From an uncultured Veillonella sp. (lineage in GTDB: Bacteria; Bacillota; Negativicutes; Veillonellales; Veillonellaceae): 64,000 nucleotides of DNA. Numbering within the stretch: the stretch's first letter is position 1; each line of letters starts with the position of its first letter. Below are positions 9,295-18,322 of this stretch, in pieces. Below the pieces are notes generated by a model. The model was given only the letters and a program-made list of their open reading frames with translations. It searched no databases and was not told the origin of the DNA. The stretch spans positions 81,336-145,335 of the forward strand of contig CAKPXN010000001.1 of NCBI GenBank assembly GCA_934202095.1, in the 5' to 3' direction. Position numbers and translations under genes: made by a program.

Positions 9295-9336
9295 AGGTCC
9301 CCTTTCAAGAAATCTGTGATTTCTTCCCTATCTCGA

Positions 9337-9906
9337 TTAATAATCTTCTTCAATAAGTTCGCAAATGATATGGCCTGCTAAGATATGCATTTCTTGAATA
9401 CGAGCTGTTACTGTACTTGGAATGGCCAATGTAAGATCGCATAATTCTGCCAATTTACCGCCACCTTCACCGGTGAAAGCAATCGTGTGCATTCCCGTAT
9501 TGCGAGCCATTTCTACGGCTTTCACAACATTTTTAGAATTACCAGATGTGGAAATACCGATAAGTACATCCCCAGAACGGCCTAAGCCTTCAACTTGACG
9601 CGCAAACACTGCATCATAGTCATAATCATTGGCCACAGCTGTCAAAATAGATGTATCTGTAGTAAGCGCAATGGATGCAAGAGAACGGCGTTCCTTTTTA
9701 AAACGTCCAATAAGTTCGGCTGCAAGATGTTGAGAATCCGCAGCGGAACCACCATTGCCACAGAATAAAATTTTATTACCACTATTCAAAGCCACAATAC
9801 AGCGGTTAGCAATTTCTTGGATAACCTCCATTTGCTCCATCGTTTTACTAAATACATCAAGATGATCTGTAAACCGATCTGCAATAATTGGATTTATATC
9901 TGTCAT
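9337..9906 (-). CDS. gmhA: Phosphoheptose isomerase (SIS domain)
   Basis: This is a 189-residue single-SIS-domain protein with [20 protein letters not shown] near residue 50, the GmhA signature. [14 protein letters not shown] and [10 protein letters not shown] are the sugar-phosphate loops. It converts sedoheptulose-7-phosphate to D-glycero-D-manno-heptose-7-phosphate, the first committed step of ADP-heptose synthesis, and acts as a tetramer in characterised relatives. AAGGAG precedes the ATG. Its first base overlaps the last base of the dipeptidase stop codon, indicating co-translation. Confidence 0.95.
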   Translation of the reverse strand: MTDINPIIADRFTDHLDVFSKTMEQMEVIQEIANRCIVALNSGNKILFCGNGGSAADSQHLAAELIGRFKKERRSLASIALTTDTSILTAVANDYDYDAVFARQVEGLGRSGDVLIGISTSGNSKNVVKAVEMARNTGMHTIAFTGEGGGKLAELCDLTLAIPSTVTARIQEMHILAGHIICELIEEDY

Positions 9907-10832
9907 TATAAAATCTCCTTTAGTAGGCGATCAGCATTTTTCCAGAATATTTTTTCCGTTTGTTCCTCTGAAAGCCCGGCTCCCCTAAACGCATCATATA
10001 AACGATGCATATCTGAAATATCTTGAATTTCTGTATTTGGCTTAATACCATCGAAATCCGTGCCCAAAGCAACTACATCTTCGCCGCCCTTATTGATGAT
10101 ATACAATCCGTGTTTCACAATATCATCGATGCGACTGATGGGTGAAGCCCCTAAGAAGGATTGAGCAAAGTTCAAACCGATAACGCCCCCCTTTTCGCCA
10201 ATTAGACGAATCAAGTGGTCCGGCAAATTACGACGATGAGCTGTCACTTCGCGCGCATTAGAATGAGATGCAATAAAAGGCACATTAAGAATATCGCCTA
10301 ATTGTTCTGTTCCCCCATCATTAAGATGAGAACAATCAACAATCATGCCTAATTCTTGCATCCGTTCTACAAATGCAACGCCTGTTTTAGTCAATTTCTT
10401 ATGGGGATCTCCTGTATTAGGTTCCCCTAATTCGTTAGGATAATTCCAGGTCAATGTGATAAGTCGAACCCCATCGGCATAAGCCTTATCTAACTTAGCA
10501 AGGTCACCACCTAGGATACCGCCCTCTTCAATGGATAATAAGGCAGCCACTTTATGGTTTTCATAACATGATGCAATATCATCATAAGAACGCACATGAC
10601 TGATATAATCACTATATTTCTCTATCTGACTATTAAACAATTGACGCATAGATTCATATCTACCATACGAATCATCTTGTTCCTCTAAGTCTACAAATAA
10701 TGCAAAATCCTGTAGTCGACTATGACCTTTTATGAGACGTTCTATATCAATTTTCCAATGATTGGAGAATAAATCACCATCATGAGGGTGATCGATTAAT
10801 TGCATTATCGTATCACAATGTAAATCAATCAT
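9906..10832 (-). CDS. Membrane dipeptidase family (peptidase M19)
   Basis: This is a 308-residue M19/renal-dipeptidase homologue. It starts [14 protein letters not shown], giving the His-x-Asp zinc ligands, has [15 protein letters not shown] (bridging Glu), [10 protein letters not shown] and [18 protein letters not shown] (His ligands), and [10 protein letters not shown] near the end. No signal peptide is visible, so it should be cytosolic. Family members cleave dipeptides, often with a D-residue at the C-side, which could serve peptidoglycan turnover. It lies between nrdR and gmhA in the heptose operon. The ribosome-binding site is weak, so it may depend on translation from nrdR 9 nt upstream. 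Confidence 0.88.
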   Translation of the reverse strand: MIDLHCDTIMQLIDHPHDGDLFSNHWKIDIERLIKGHSRLQDFALFVDLEEQDDSYGRYESMRQLFNSQIEKYSDYISHVRSYDDIASCYENHKVAALLSIEEGGILGGDLAKLDKAYADGVRLITLTWNYPNELGEPNTGDPHKKLTKTGVAFVERMQELGMIVDCSHLNDGGTEQLGDILNVPFIASHSNAREVTAHRRNLPDHLIRLIGEKGGVIGLNFAQSFLGASPISRIDDIVKHGLYIINKGGEDVVALGTDFDGIKPNTEIQDISDMHRLYDAFRGAGLSEEQTEKIFWKNADRLLKEIL

Positions 10833-10841
10833 ATATTCACG

Positions 10842-11315
10842 CTATTTCTTTGCTTTTTTAGCATCTAATTTTTTTAATGCTTTAAGTTCAGCCATAAAGC
10901 TATCAATATTATCAAACTTACGATATACAGAAGCAAAACGTACATATGCAACTTGGTCGATATCTTTTAGTTGTTGTAATACAAGTTCACCAATACGATC
11001 TGTAGAAATTTCTTGGTTTACTTCATTGCGAATGTCGCGTTCTACATTATTGACTACTTCTTCCATAACGGACATAGGAACTGTTCGTTTGTCACAGGAA
11101 CGCAACAAACCATTTAACAATTTACCACGGTCGAATAATTCACGGCGACCATTCTTCTTTGCTACCATGAGTGGTACTTCTTCGATGATTTCATAAGTAG
11201 TAAAGCGGCGTCCACAATTAATACACTCCCGACGACGACGGATACTATTTCCTTCATCAGTCGTTCTTGAGTCTGTTACCTTCGTGTCTGTATGTTGGCA
11301 ATAAGGACATCTCAT
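10842..11315 (-). CDS. nrdR: Transcriptional repressor NrdR
   Basis: This is a 157-residue protein with an N-terminal zinc ribbon (CPYCQHTDTKV and CINCGRRF), then an ATP-cone domain (PLMVAKKNGRRELFDRGKL onward). NrdR senses ATP/dATP and represses ribonucleotide reductase genes through NrdR boxes. Length and motifs are canonical. AAGGAG lies 9 nt before the ATG. It is the first gene of the run leading into the heptose genes. No nrd genes are in the window, so any regulation of them is in trans. Confidence 0.95.
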   Translation of the reverse strand: MRCPYCQHTDTKVTDSRTTDEGNSIRRRRECINCGRRFTTYEIIEEVPLMVAKKNGRRELFDRGKLLNGLLRSCDKRTVPMSVMEEVVNNVERDIRNEVNQEISTDRIGELVLQQLKDIDQVAYVRFASVYRKFDNIDSFMAELKALKKLDAKKAKK

Positions 11316-11452
11316 TAGCTAATACTCCTTTTCTAATCAGTCAGCAATCACGAAAAAGGCACAATACGCCTATTTTCTTATACCTTATATAGTACCATAT
11401 TTAGTAGGAAAAGTACAAAAAGAACCATATAATGCTACTTAATAGTACTAAC

Positions 11453-11481
11453 TTGTCTAAATCTTTTTCATTTTGTATACT
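11453..11481 (+). promoter_or_regulatory. Promoter for candidate small RNA
   Basis: On the plus strand there is TTGTCT (-35, 11453-11458), a 17-nt spacer, then TATACT (-10, 11476-11481). No plus-strand gene lies downstream, only a hairpin with a U-tract about 10 nt later, so the promoter appears to serve a short non-coding transcript. Confidence 0.6.
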
Positions 11482-11487
11482 ATTATT

Positions 11488-11560
11488 AATCATAAACCAA
11501 CTTACACTCACTTGTCCGCTTGATTGGGCGTTATTGACTGTTAGTTGGTTTATTTTTTTT
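11488..11560 (+). ncRNA. Candidate intergenic small RNA of about 70 nt
   Basis: Transcription from the promoter at 11453-11481 would begin near 11488 and run into a long hairpin. AAACCAACT (11494-11502) pairs with AGTTGGTTT (11543-11551). The stem continues as ACA-c-TCA against TGA-c-TGT after a T-T mismatch, with an inner CGC...GCG segment in the loop. A run of eight T (11553-11560) follows immediately, as in intrinsic terminators. The opposite strand has no T-run beyond the stem, so the direction is plus. Both flanking genes (nrdR and pyc) are on the minus strand, so this is not a leader or trailer of either. There is no open reading frame with a ribosome-binding site inside. I do not recognise it as a known RNA family. 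Confidence 0.55.
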
Positions 11561-11579
11561 GGGGATATAGGAGAAACTT

Positions 11580-11627
11580 AAAAAGTCCCCCATATAATAC
11601 AAAAGAGTATTATATGGAGGACTTTTT
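11580..11627 (-). terminator. Intrinsic terminator of pyc
   Basis: A long stem (AAAAGTCC...CCATATAATAC pairing with GTATTATATGG...GGACTTTT, 6-nt loop) is followed by a T-run on both strands. On the minus strand it lies 30 nt after the pyc stop. Confidence 0.85.
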
Positions 11628-11656
11628 TATGCACTTACGCGCTAAATCGTATGAAA

Positions 11657-14600
11657 TTAACGTTTAGGAGCATCTTGAATACGTAACAAGCAATCGCCAG
11701 ATTCGATACGGCTACCTTCACGAACAAGGATTTCTTCTACGATACCATCGATAGGAGCTGTAATTGTTGTTTCCATCTTCATAGCTTCTGTTACGATTAA
11801 TGGTTCACCTTTAGTTACGGATTGACCATTCTTAACGAGAATCTTAACAACGGAACCGGACAATGTAGCACCGATTTCACCAGGGTTGGATTCATCAACT
11901 TTACGACGAACAACACCAGTTGTTTTAGCATGTTTATCATGAACTTTGATGGAGCGTGGTTGACCATTGAATTCAAAGAGGATAATGCGATTACCATCTT
12001 CATCAGGATCGGATACTCCATTCATCTTGATGATCAATGTTTTACCTTTTTCGATAGTAACTTGGATTTCTTCACCACGTTTCATACCGAAGAAGAATGT
12101 TGGAGTATCTAATACAGATACATCACCAAAGTCTTTTGTGAATTTAGTATAGTCTTGGAATACTTTAGGATATAAGCAGTATGCACTTACATCTTCATCA
12201 GTTGTATTAGCACCCATTTCGCTCAATTCATTGCGAACGTGTTCGAAATCAGTTGGAGGCAATACAGCACCAGGACGAACTGTAATAGGACGTGCACCTT
12301 TTAAGATGATTTTTTGAAGTTCTTCAGGGAATCCTTGGTATGGTGTGCCCAAACGTCCTTCGAAGAATTCTACTACAGATTGAGGGAAATCAAGAGTATC
12401 GCCTTTTTCATAGATATCTTTTTCAGTCAAGTTGTTTTGTACCATGTACAATGTCATATCGCCAACAACCTTAGAGGAAGGTGTTACTTTGATGATATCG
12501 CCAAACATCATGTTAACTTGATGGTATACCTTTTTGATTTCTGTCCAACGATCGCCAAGGCCAACCATTTTAGCTTGTTGTTGCAAGTTGGAGTATTGAC
12601 CGCCTGGCATTTCATGTTGATATACTTCTGTATTTGGATATTTTTCAGCTTTATCCACACCTTTGTAGTAAGGACGGATGCTACCGAAGTAGTGAGACAT
12701 TTCTTCCATGTAATCGATGTTCATTTGTGGTTGACGTTCTGTACCTGCCAATGCATAGTACATAGAGTTCATGCTAGGTTGGCTTGTACCATTTGCAAAT
12801 GCAGAGTAAGCCAAGTCGATAACGTCTACACCAGCATCTACAGCGCGACCATAGGAATAAATCGTATTGCCAGAACCTTCATGAGAATGTAAATGAATTG
12901 GTACTGTCACAGCGTCTTTCAACGCGGATACTAAGTTGTATGCAGCTTGAGGTTTCAACAAACCAGCCATATCTTTAATAGCGATGATGTTGGCACCAGC
13001 ATTTTGCAATTCTTTAGCCATTTTTACATAGTAATCAAGATTGTATTTAGGACGATTGCTATCGAGGATATCGCCTGTGTAGCACAATGCAACTTCAGCA
13101 ATCTTATTTTGATTACGAACTTCATCGATGGCAACCTTCATATTGTCAAGGCTATTCAAGCTATCGAATACACGGAATACATCGATACCGTTTTTAGCGG
13201 ATAATTGAATGAAGTTACGAACTACATTATCTGGATAGGATGTATAACCAACAGCATTAGCACCGCGAATCAACATTTGAAGTAATGTATTAGGTACTTC
13301 TTTACGGAACATGCGCAAACGTTCCCATGGATCTTCATGCAAGAAACGATAGGATACGTCAAATGTTGCACCACCCCAACATTCTAAGGAGAATAGATTT
13401 GGTACACCTTTAGCAGCATCACCAGCTACGCGCGCCATATCGATGGTACGCAAACGTGTAGCAAATAAGGATTGGTGAGCATCACGCCATGTTGTATCGG
13501 TAAAGAATACTTGTTTTTGGTCAGCCAACCATTTGCTGAAGCCTTCTGGACCTAATTCATCGAATTTTTGTTTTGTACCAGGTGCAGGAGATACATCTAA
13601 CTTAGATGGTAATTGCATTGGTTCAAAATCAGGCACTTCTTGAGGGCCTGCACCGGAGTAACCATTGATTGTAGTATCCGCAATGTAGCGAAGCAATTTA
13701 GTACCACGGTCACGATCTGGTTTTAATTCGAATAATTCAGGATGGTCTTCAATGAAGTTAACTGTGTAGTTACCGCTTTGGAATTCAGGGTTTTCAAGAA
13801 CGTTAATCAAGAAATGAATATTTGTTTTAACGCCACGAATACGGAATTCTTTCAAGCAACGAAGCATTTTACGAATCGTTTCTTCATTGTTAGGACCGAA
13901 TGCAGTTGCTTTTACAAGTAAGGAATCATAATAAGGTGTTACTACGGCACCTGTGAAAGCATTACCGGAGTCTAAGCGGATACCAAAGCCACCAGAGCTA
14001 CGGTATGCCAAGATTTTACCTGTATCAGGCATGAAGTTATTTTTAGGATCTTCTGTAGTGATACGACATTGAATAGCAGTACCTTTACAAGGAACTTCAT
14101 CTTGTGCAGGAATGCCTACTTCTGGGCTATGTAAGTCATAACCTTCAGCAATACGGATTTGAGAATGAACAATATCAATATCTGTAATCATTTCTGTTAC
14201 AGTATGTTCTACTTGGATACGAGGGTTAACTTCGATGAAATAGAAGGAACCATCAGCAGTTACCAAGAATTCAACAGTACCAGCATTAACGTAGCCAACA
14301 TTTTTCATGATTTTAACAGCTGCGTCACAGATGCGTTTACGAGTTTCTAATGGCAATGCAAAAGCTGGCGCCATTTCAACAACCTTTTGGTGACGGCGTT
14401 GTACAGAGCAATCACGTTCATGTAAATGAACTACATTACCATGTTCATCACCTAAAATTTGAACTTCTATATGTTTAGGTTCAACGATGAGTTTTTCTAC
14501 ATATACATCATCATCACCAAATGCTGCTTTAGCTTCGGATTTAGCGCGGTCATACGCATCGCGTAAATCTTCTTTACGGTGAACTTCGCGCATACCGCGA

Positions 14601-15103
14601 CCGCCACCACCATTTACGGCCTTAATCATCAAAGGATAGCCGTGAGTTTCAGCGAATTCTTCCAATTGTGCAAAATCACGCAATGCTCCATCAGAACCTG
14701 GAATCATTGGAATATCTGCCAATTTAGCTTGTGTACGAGCATTAACCTTATCGCCAAACATATTCAAATGTTCTACGTGAGGTCCAATGAAAATGATGCC
14801 TTCTTCACCGCAACGACGAGCGAACTCTTCGTTTTCGGATAAGAAACCATAGCCAGGATGGATCGCATCAATATCATGCTCCTTAGCAATGCGGATGATA
14901 TCTTCGATATCCAAATATGCATCAACTGGCTTTTTACCTTCCCCAACCAAATATGCTTCATCAGCTTGGTTACGGTGCAAGGACAATGTGTCTTCTTTAG
15001 AATAGATAGCTACTGTTTTAATACCCATTTCGTTACATGCACGAAATACGCGGATTGCGATTTCGCCACGATTGGCTACCAAAACGGATTTAATTTTCTT
15101 CAT
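11657..15103 (-). CDS. pyc: Pyruvate carboxylase
   Basis: This 1148-residue single-chain pyruvate carboxylase makes oxaloacetate from pyruvate, bicarbonate and ATP. The N-terminal biotin carboxylase domain (1 to about 450) has VLVANRGEIAIRVFRAC, the Gly-rich ATP loop NGGGGRGMR and FIEVNPRIQVEHTVTE. The carboxyltransferase domain follows with FFTDTTWRDAHQSLFATR and the metal-site HLHSHEGSGN segment. The C-terminal biotinyl domain carries VTEAMKMETTI, with Lys as the biotin site. Length is standard. In a lactate fermenter this would feed the oxaloacetate-malate-fumarate-succinate branch to propionate, which is inferred. AGGAGG precedes the ATG. The 5' region has a clear inverted repeat (15151-15173) and a TATAAT box. 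Confidence 0.97.
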   Translation of the reverse strand: MKKIKSVLVANRGEIAIRVFRACNEMGIKTVAIYSKEDTLSLHRNQADEAYLVGEGKKPVDAYLDIEDIIRIAKEHDIDAIHPGYGFLSENEEFARRCGEEGIIFIGPHVEHLNMFGDKVNARTQAKLADIPMIPGSDGALRDFAQLEEFAETHGYPLMIKAVNGGGGRGMREVHRKEDLRDAYDRAKSEAKAAFGDDDVYVEKLIVEPKHIEVQILGDEHGNVVHLHERDCSVQRRHQKVVEMAPAFALPLETRKRICDAAVKIMKNVGYVNAGTVEFLVTADGSFYFIEVNPRIQVEHTVTEMITDIDIVHSQIRIAEGYDLHSPEVGIPAQDEVPCKGTAIQCRITTEDPKNNFMPDTGKILAYRSSGGFGIRLDSGNAFTGAVVTPYYDSLLVKATAFGPNNEETIRKMLRCLKEFRIRGVKTNIHFLINVLENPEFQSGNYTVNFIEDHPELFELKPDRDRGTKLLRYIADTTINGYSGAGPQEVPDFEPMQLPSKLDVSPAPGTKQKFDELGPEGFSKWLADQKQVFFTDTTWRDAHQSLFATRLRTIDMARVAGDAAKGVPNLFSLECWGGATFDVSYRFLHEDPWERLRMFRKEVPNTLLQMLIRGANAVGYTSYPDNVVRNFIQLSAKNGIDVFRVFDSLNSLDNMKVAIDEVRNQNKIAEVALCYTGDILDSNRPKYNLDYYVKMAKELQNAGANIIAIKDMAGLLKPQAAYNLVSALKDAVTVPIHLHSHEGSGNTIYSYGRAVDAGVDVIDLAYSAFANGTSQPSMNSMYYALAGTERQPQMNIDYMEEMSHYFGSIRPYYKGVDKAEKYPNTEVYQHEMPGGQYSNLQQQAKMVGLGDRWTEIKKVYHQVNMMFGDIIKVTPSSKVVGDMTLYMVQNNLTEKDIYEKGDTLDFPQSVVEFFEGRLGTPYQGFPEELQKIILKGARPITVRPGAVLPPTDFEHVRNELSEMGANTTDEDVSAYCLYPKVFQDYTKFTKDFGDVSVLDTPTFFFGMKRGEEIQVTIEKGKTLIIKMNGVSDPDEDGNRIILFEFNGQPRSIKVHDKHAKTTGVVRRKVDESNPGEIGATLSGSVVKILVKNGQSVTKGEPLIVTEAMKMETTITAPIDGIVEEILVREGSRIESGDCLLRIQDAPKR

Positions 15104-15150
15104 AATTGCCTCCTACCGAGTCCTATCGAATGATAGATTTGTGTGCATTG

Positions 15151-15173
15151 ATATACATGGTTTGTATGTATAT
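15151..15173. promoter_or_regulatory. Inverted repeat in the pyc 5' region, possible operator
   Basis: A perfect 8-bp inverted repeat, ATATACAT-(7 nt)-ATGTATAT, lies 48-70 nt upstream of the pyc start and downstream of the likely -10 box. This is a position where a repressor could block pyc. It is AT-rich, so chance is possible. Confidence 0.4.
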
Positions 15174-15242
15174 CGAAATACATGTTTTACTTAAACATTT
15201 ATCACTTTTTTTGATATCCGATTATGAATCAAATATACTTCT

Positions 15243-15248
15243 ATTATA
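15243..15248 (-). promoter_or_regulatory. Probable -10 element of pyc promoter
   Basis: A perfect minus-strand TATAAT preceded by TTG lies about 140 nt upstream of the pyc ATG. The -35 region is poor. The rest of 15104-15395 is very AT-rich and holds no gene. Confidence 0.45.
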
Positions 15249-15395
15249 CAATAATTTTCAGATATTAAAAGCATTAATCATCAATATAGTTATATTTATA
15301 AATTATTTAAATTAATATAGAAATTCTTCTATTCATTAATTTTTCATATGTATTTTACATATATCGGATTTGAAATAAGATTATATTTATGTAAT

Positions 15396-16694
15396 TTATT
15401 CATCACCCAAGAAATGTTGCATTAAATGATTCAATTCTTCTTGGTCTCTAGCCCCCATTGTTTCAACAGCGGAATGCATAGCTAATAATGGTAAGCCAAT
15501 GTCCATCGTCCGCATTGGCAGCATAGCCGATGAAATAGAGCCTACAGTTGAGCCACCAGGAATATCAGAGCGGTTAACATAAATTTGATATGCTACACCT
15601 GCTTCCTCACAAAGACCTTTAACAATGGCAATAGCCTTTGCATCGCCTGCATAAGATTGGCTGCAGGCCTGTTTTAATGTAACGCCTCCATTGAGTACAG
15701 GGAAATTGGTAATATCATTCTTCTCTGGATAATTTGGATGCAATCCATGGGCTACATCAGATGAAATCATGAAACCACGAGCCACATCGAGATCCATATC
15801 ATCACGATTCAATCCCAAGCTGCGGTATACGCGTTCTAATAAGTTTGGTAAAAGCATTCCTGCCCCGCCCTGTTTTGTACGGCTACCCACTTCTTCATTG
15901 TCAAATAGAATGGCACAACGAATACCATCAGCTTTGTTTTTCTTTGCCTCCACGATTCCTGCAAGAACACCAAAGCAAGACGTCAAATTATCAAGTCGTG
16001 GTGAGCTAATGAAATCAAAGTCGGTACCTACCAAAGTACCTTCTGTTACGGGATAGAGTGTAATTTCATAGGATAGAATTTCTGAAGGATCACAATTTAT
16101 TTCTTCTGCTAAGAATCTATTCCATGCATCTATATCTGATTCTTTCGCATCATCATCGGATTTCATCATAATAATAGGTAACATTTCTTTTTGGCGATTT
16201 AATGCAACCCCATCATTCACATTGCGATTCATGTGAATCGCTAAATTTGGGATAATAGCGATTGGCCGTTTAGTATCGAACAAAACAGAATCAACATCAT
16301 ATGGATTTTCACCTTTTAAAACAACTGTCCCAGCAGCCCCTAAAGGTCTGTCCAACCAAGTATTTTGAATTAAGCCGCCATACATCTCAACATTAAGCTT
16401 GGTGTACCCTTTTACATCTGTAATAGGATTAGGCTTTACCCGTATAGCAGGAAAATCCGTGTGAGCCGATGCAATACGTAAGGAATGACGATAGTCCTCT
16501 CCTATGTGAAAGGCAAATAACGTCGTACCATATACATTAACCACATAATCGCCAGTACTTAGATTCCATGGTTCTTCTAGGGATAATTCTGTAAAGCCCG
16601 CATCTAACAATAGCTGTAAACTAGTGTCTACCGTATGATACGGGGATGTGCATCCCTTGATATATTTTATTAATTGAGGATTATCAAATTTCAT
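15396..16694 (-). CDS. apeB: M18 family aminopeptidase (ApeB type)
   Basis: This 432-residue zinc aminopeptidase of the M18 family is the bacterial ApeB subgroup. Motifs in order are ASAHTDFPAIRVKPNP (His-x-Asp), LFDNEEVGSRTKQGG (catalytic Glu-Glu), MISSDVAHGLHPNYPEKN and the C-terminal LLAMHSAVETMGARD (His ligand). It would release N-terminal residues from peptides in the cytosol. AGGAGG precedes the ATG by 5 nt. It follows the DASS transporter gene but is separated from it by a strong terminator (16764-16791), so it is probably transcribed alone. It differs clearly from the other M18 gene at 1770-3161. Confidence 0.92.
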   Translation of the reverse strand: MKFDNPQLIKYIKGCTSPYHTVDTSLQLLLDAGFTELSLEEPWNLSTGDYVVNVYGTTLFAFHIGEDYRHSLRIASAHTDFPAIRVKPNPITDVKGYTKLNVEMYGGLIQNTWLDRPLGAAGTVVLKGENPYDVDSVLFDTKRPIAIIPNLAIHMNRNVNDGVALNRQKEMLPIIMMKSDDDAKESDIDAWNRFLAEEINCDPSEILSYEITLYPVTEGTLVGTDFDFISSPRLDNLTSCFGVLAGIVEAKKNKADGIRCAILFDNEEVGSRTKQGGAGMLLPNLLERVYRSLGLNRDDMDLDVARGFMISSDVAHGLHPNYPEKNDITNFPVLNGGVTLKQACSQSYAGDAKAIAIVKGLCEEAGVAYQIYVNRSDIPGGSTVGSISSAMLPMRTMDIGLPLLAMHSAVETMGARDQEELNHLMQHFLGDE

Positions 16695-16763
16695 ATGACC
16701 TCCTACTTAATTATTACATGCAAATTATTATGTAATATACATAATCTATTGCCATTGTATCAC

Positions 16764-16791
16764 AAAAACGCCGTCCCACAAGGGACGGCGT
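16764..16791 (-). terminator. Intrinsic terminator of the DASS transporter gene
   Basis: Stem ACGCCGTCCC/GGGACGGCGT with a 4-nt loop. Read on the minus strand the stem runs into TTTTTG. Confidence 0.92.
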
Positions 16792-16829
16792 CATGTATAC
16801 ATAATCGTATAGGTTTATGTAATTGTGTT

Positions 16830-18230
16830 TTACCACATACCGATTGCTTTCATCCAGATAGAACCTAATCCAACAAAGATGATTAAGTTAATAACAGATG
16901 AGAAGAAACCGAGTTTCCACCATGTGTTTTGAGGAACATATCCAGTGTTGAAGATTACTGGAGAAGGACCTGCTGCATAGTGAGTCAAGGACATACACAA
17001 GTTAGATGTGAATGCAATCATCAACAATGTCAACATTGGTGGTGCACCAGCGGAAATCGCAATAGCAGAGAATGCTACGAACATGGCAGAAATATGAGCT
17101 GTTAAGGATGCAAATACATAGTGGGAATATGTATTGATAAGTACGGCAATAACGAAGGCGATAACCCAAGAGCCTTCTGGAATATAGCCACCTACAAGTA
17201 CGGTTGCCCATTTGATGAAGCCTAATTTGGACAAGAATCCAGCAAAGCCCATCAATGTACCCATCCAAACCAATGTATCCCAAGCACCTTTTTCACTTTT
17301 AACATCGTCCCAAATAAGAACGCCTGTAGCAAGCAAAATAGAAATACCTAAGAATGCAACAGTAGTAGCATCAAGGTGTGTAAGTTGAGATGTAGCCCAC
17401 AATACTAAGGCTAAAATAAATACGCCTAGCATAACCCATTCTTGGAAGGACATTTTACCAAGGTCTTTTAACTCTTCTTTGATCATTTGTTGTGCATCAC
17501 GAGCATCTTTGATTTCAGGTGGGTATACTTTATAAATAAAGTACGGCATGATAATCAATGCAATGATGCCAGGAACGATAGCTGCTATAGCCCAGTCGCC
17601 CCAAGTAATACCAATACCAAAGGATTGAAGTGCCAAAGCAGCAACTAATGTATTACCCGCCATGGATGTTTGGAACATAGCTGATGTAATGGTATTGACT
17701 TGATAAATGGATTGCATCAAGAAAGAACCAATTTTACGTGGACCATCTTGTGGTTCAGAACCAAATGCTTTTGCTAAGCTTGTAGTAATTGGCATGATAA
17801 CGCCGCCTACACGAGCTGTGTTAGATGGTGTTGCTGGAGCCAAAATCAAATCAGATAAAGCTAATGCATAGGCTAAGCGTAAAGAACTGCTACCAAAAGC
17901 AGCGATCAAATTATACGCAATACGTTTACCCAAACCAGTTTTAATAAAGCCACGAGAGAATAAGAACGCACCAACAATCAACCAAATTGCAGAATTAGCA
18001 AAACCAGAGATTGCTTCTCCGATTTTCAATGTGCCTGTTAATGCAGCTACAGTAATAACAACGATGGATACGCCACCAATCGGTAACGGCTGCGTAATAA
18101 AGCCTACGATGGTAGCAACAAAGATGGCGAATAAGTGCCAAGATTGAGGTGTCAAACCCTCTGGTGTTGGAATAAACCACAGGCCTATACCAAAGACCGC
18201 TGGAATAATCCAGTTCAATAGTTTTTTCAT
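16830..18230 (-). CDS. DASS-family dicarboxylate/anion:Na+ symporter
   Basis: This is a 466-residue integral membrane protein with about 12-14 hydrophobic segments, in the divalent anion:Na+ symporter (SLC13/CitT/SdcS) family. Telling segments are the N-terminal FITQPLPIGGVSIVVITVAA, SNTARVGGVIMPI (an SNT motif) and the second-repeat SLTHYAAGPSPVIFNTGYV. The family imports malate, succinate, fumarate or citrate, or exchanges them. The exact substrate is not readable. Malate or another C4 acid would fit the pyruvate carboxylase nearby. The frame can begin two codons earlier, but GGAGG is only properly spaced (7 nt) for the ATG at 18230. Confidence 0.88.
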   Translation of the reverse strand: MKKLLNWIIPAVFGIGLWFIPTPEGLTPQSWHLFAIFVATIVGFITQPLPIGGVSIVVITVAALTGTLKIGEAISGFANSAIWLIVGAFLFSRGFIKTGLGKRIAYNLIAAFGSSSLRLAYALALSDLILAPATPSNTARVGGVIMPITTSLAKAFGSEPQDGPRKIGSFLMQSIYQVNTITSAMFQTSMAGNTLVAALALQSFGIGITWGDWAIAAIVPGIIALIIMPYFIYKVYPPEIKDARDAQQMIKEELKDLGKMSFQEWVMLGVFILALVLWATSQLTHLDATTVAFLGISILLATGVLIWDDVKSEKGAWDTLVWMGTLMGFAGFLSKLGFIKWATVLVGGYIPEGSWVIAFVIAVLINTYSHYVFASLTAHISAMFVAFSAIAISAGAPPMLTLLMIAFTSNLCMSLTHYAAGPSPVIFNTGYVPQNTWWKLGFFSSVINLIIFVGLGSIWMKAIGMW

Positions 18231-18272
18231 ACACATACCTCCTACATAGGAAAAAAATTAAACTTTGTATGA

Positions 18273-18308
18273 AAAAAGCTGTACATCTAAAACTATGCAC
18301 AGCTTTCA
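18273..18308 (-). terminator. Intrinsic terminator of the mrp gene
   Basis: Minus-strand stem AAAGCTGT-g-CAT with ATG-t-ACAGCTTT, ending in a run of T. It lies 15-50 nt beyond the mrp stop and just upstream of the transporter gene. Confidence 0.85.
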
Positions 18309-18322
18309 TCGTCATATACATC

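Noticed and set aside
9473-9525. Inverted GTGAAAGC/GCTTTCAC pair 37 nt apart inside gmhA as a hairpin or insertion scar
   Set aside because: Both copies lie in conserved coding sequence (IAFTG and VVKA), with no disruption of gmhA.
11340-11400. Possible NrdR box upstream of nrdR (TACTATATA-like)
   Set aside because: Only one loosely matching half was found, and AT-rich promoter sequence explains it.
11960-12900. Several plus-strand open frames inside pyc, the longest about 190 codons
   Set aside because: They are antisense shadows of a highly conserved gene, lacking ribosome-binding sites and recognisable domains.
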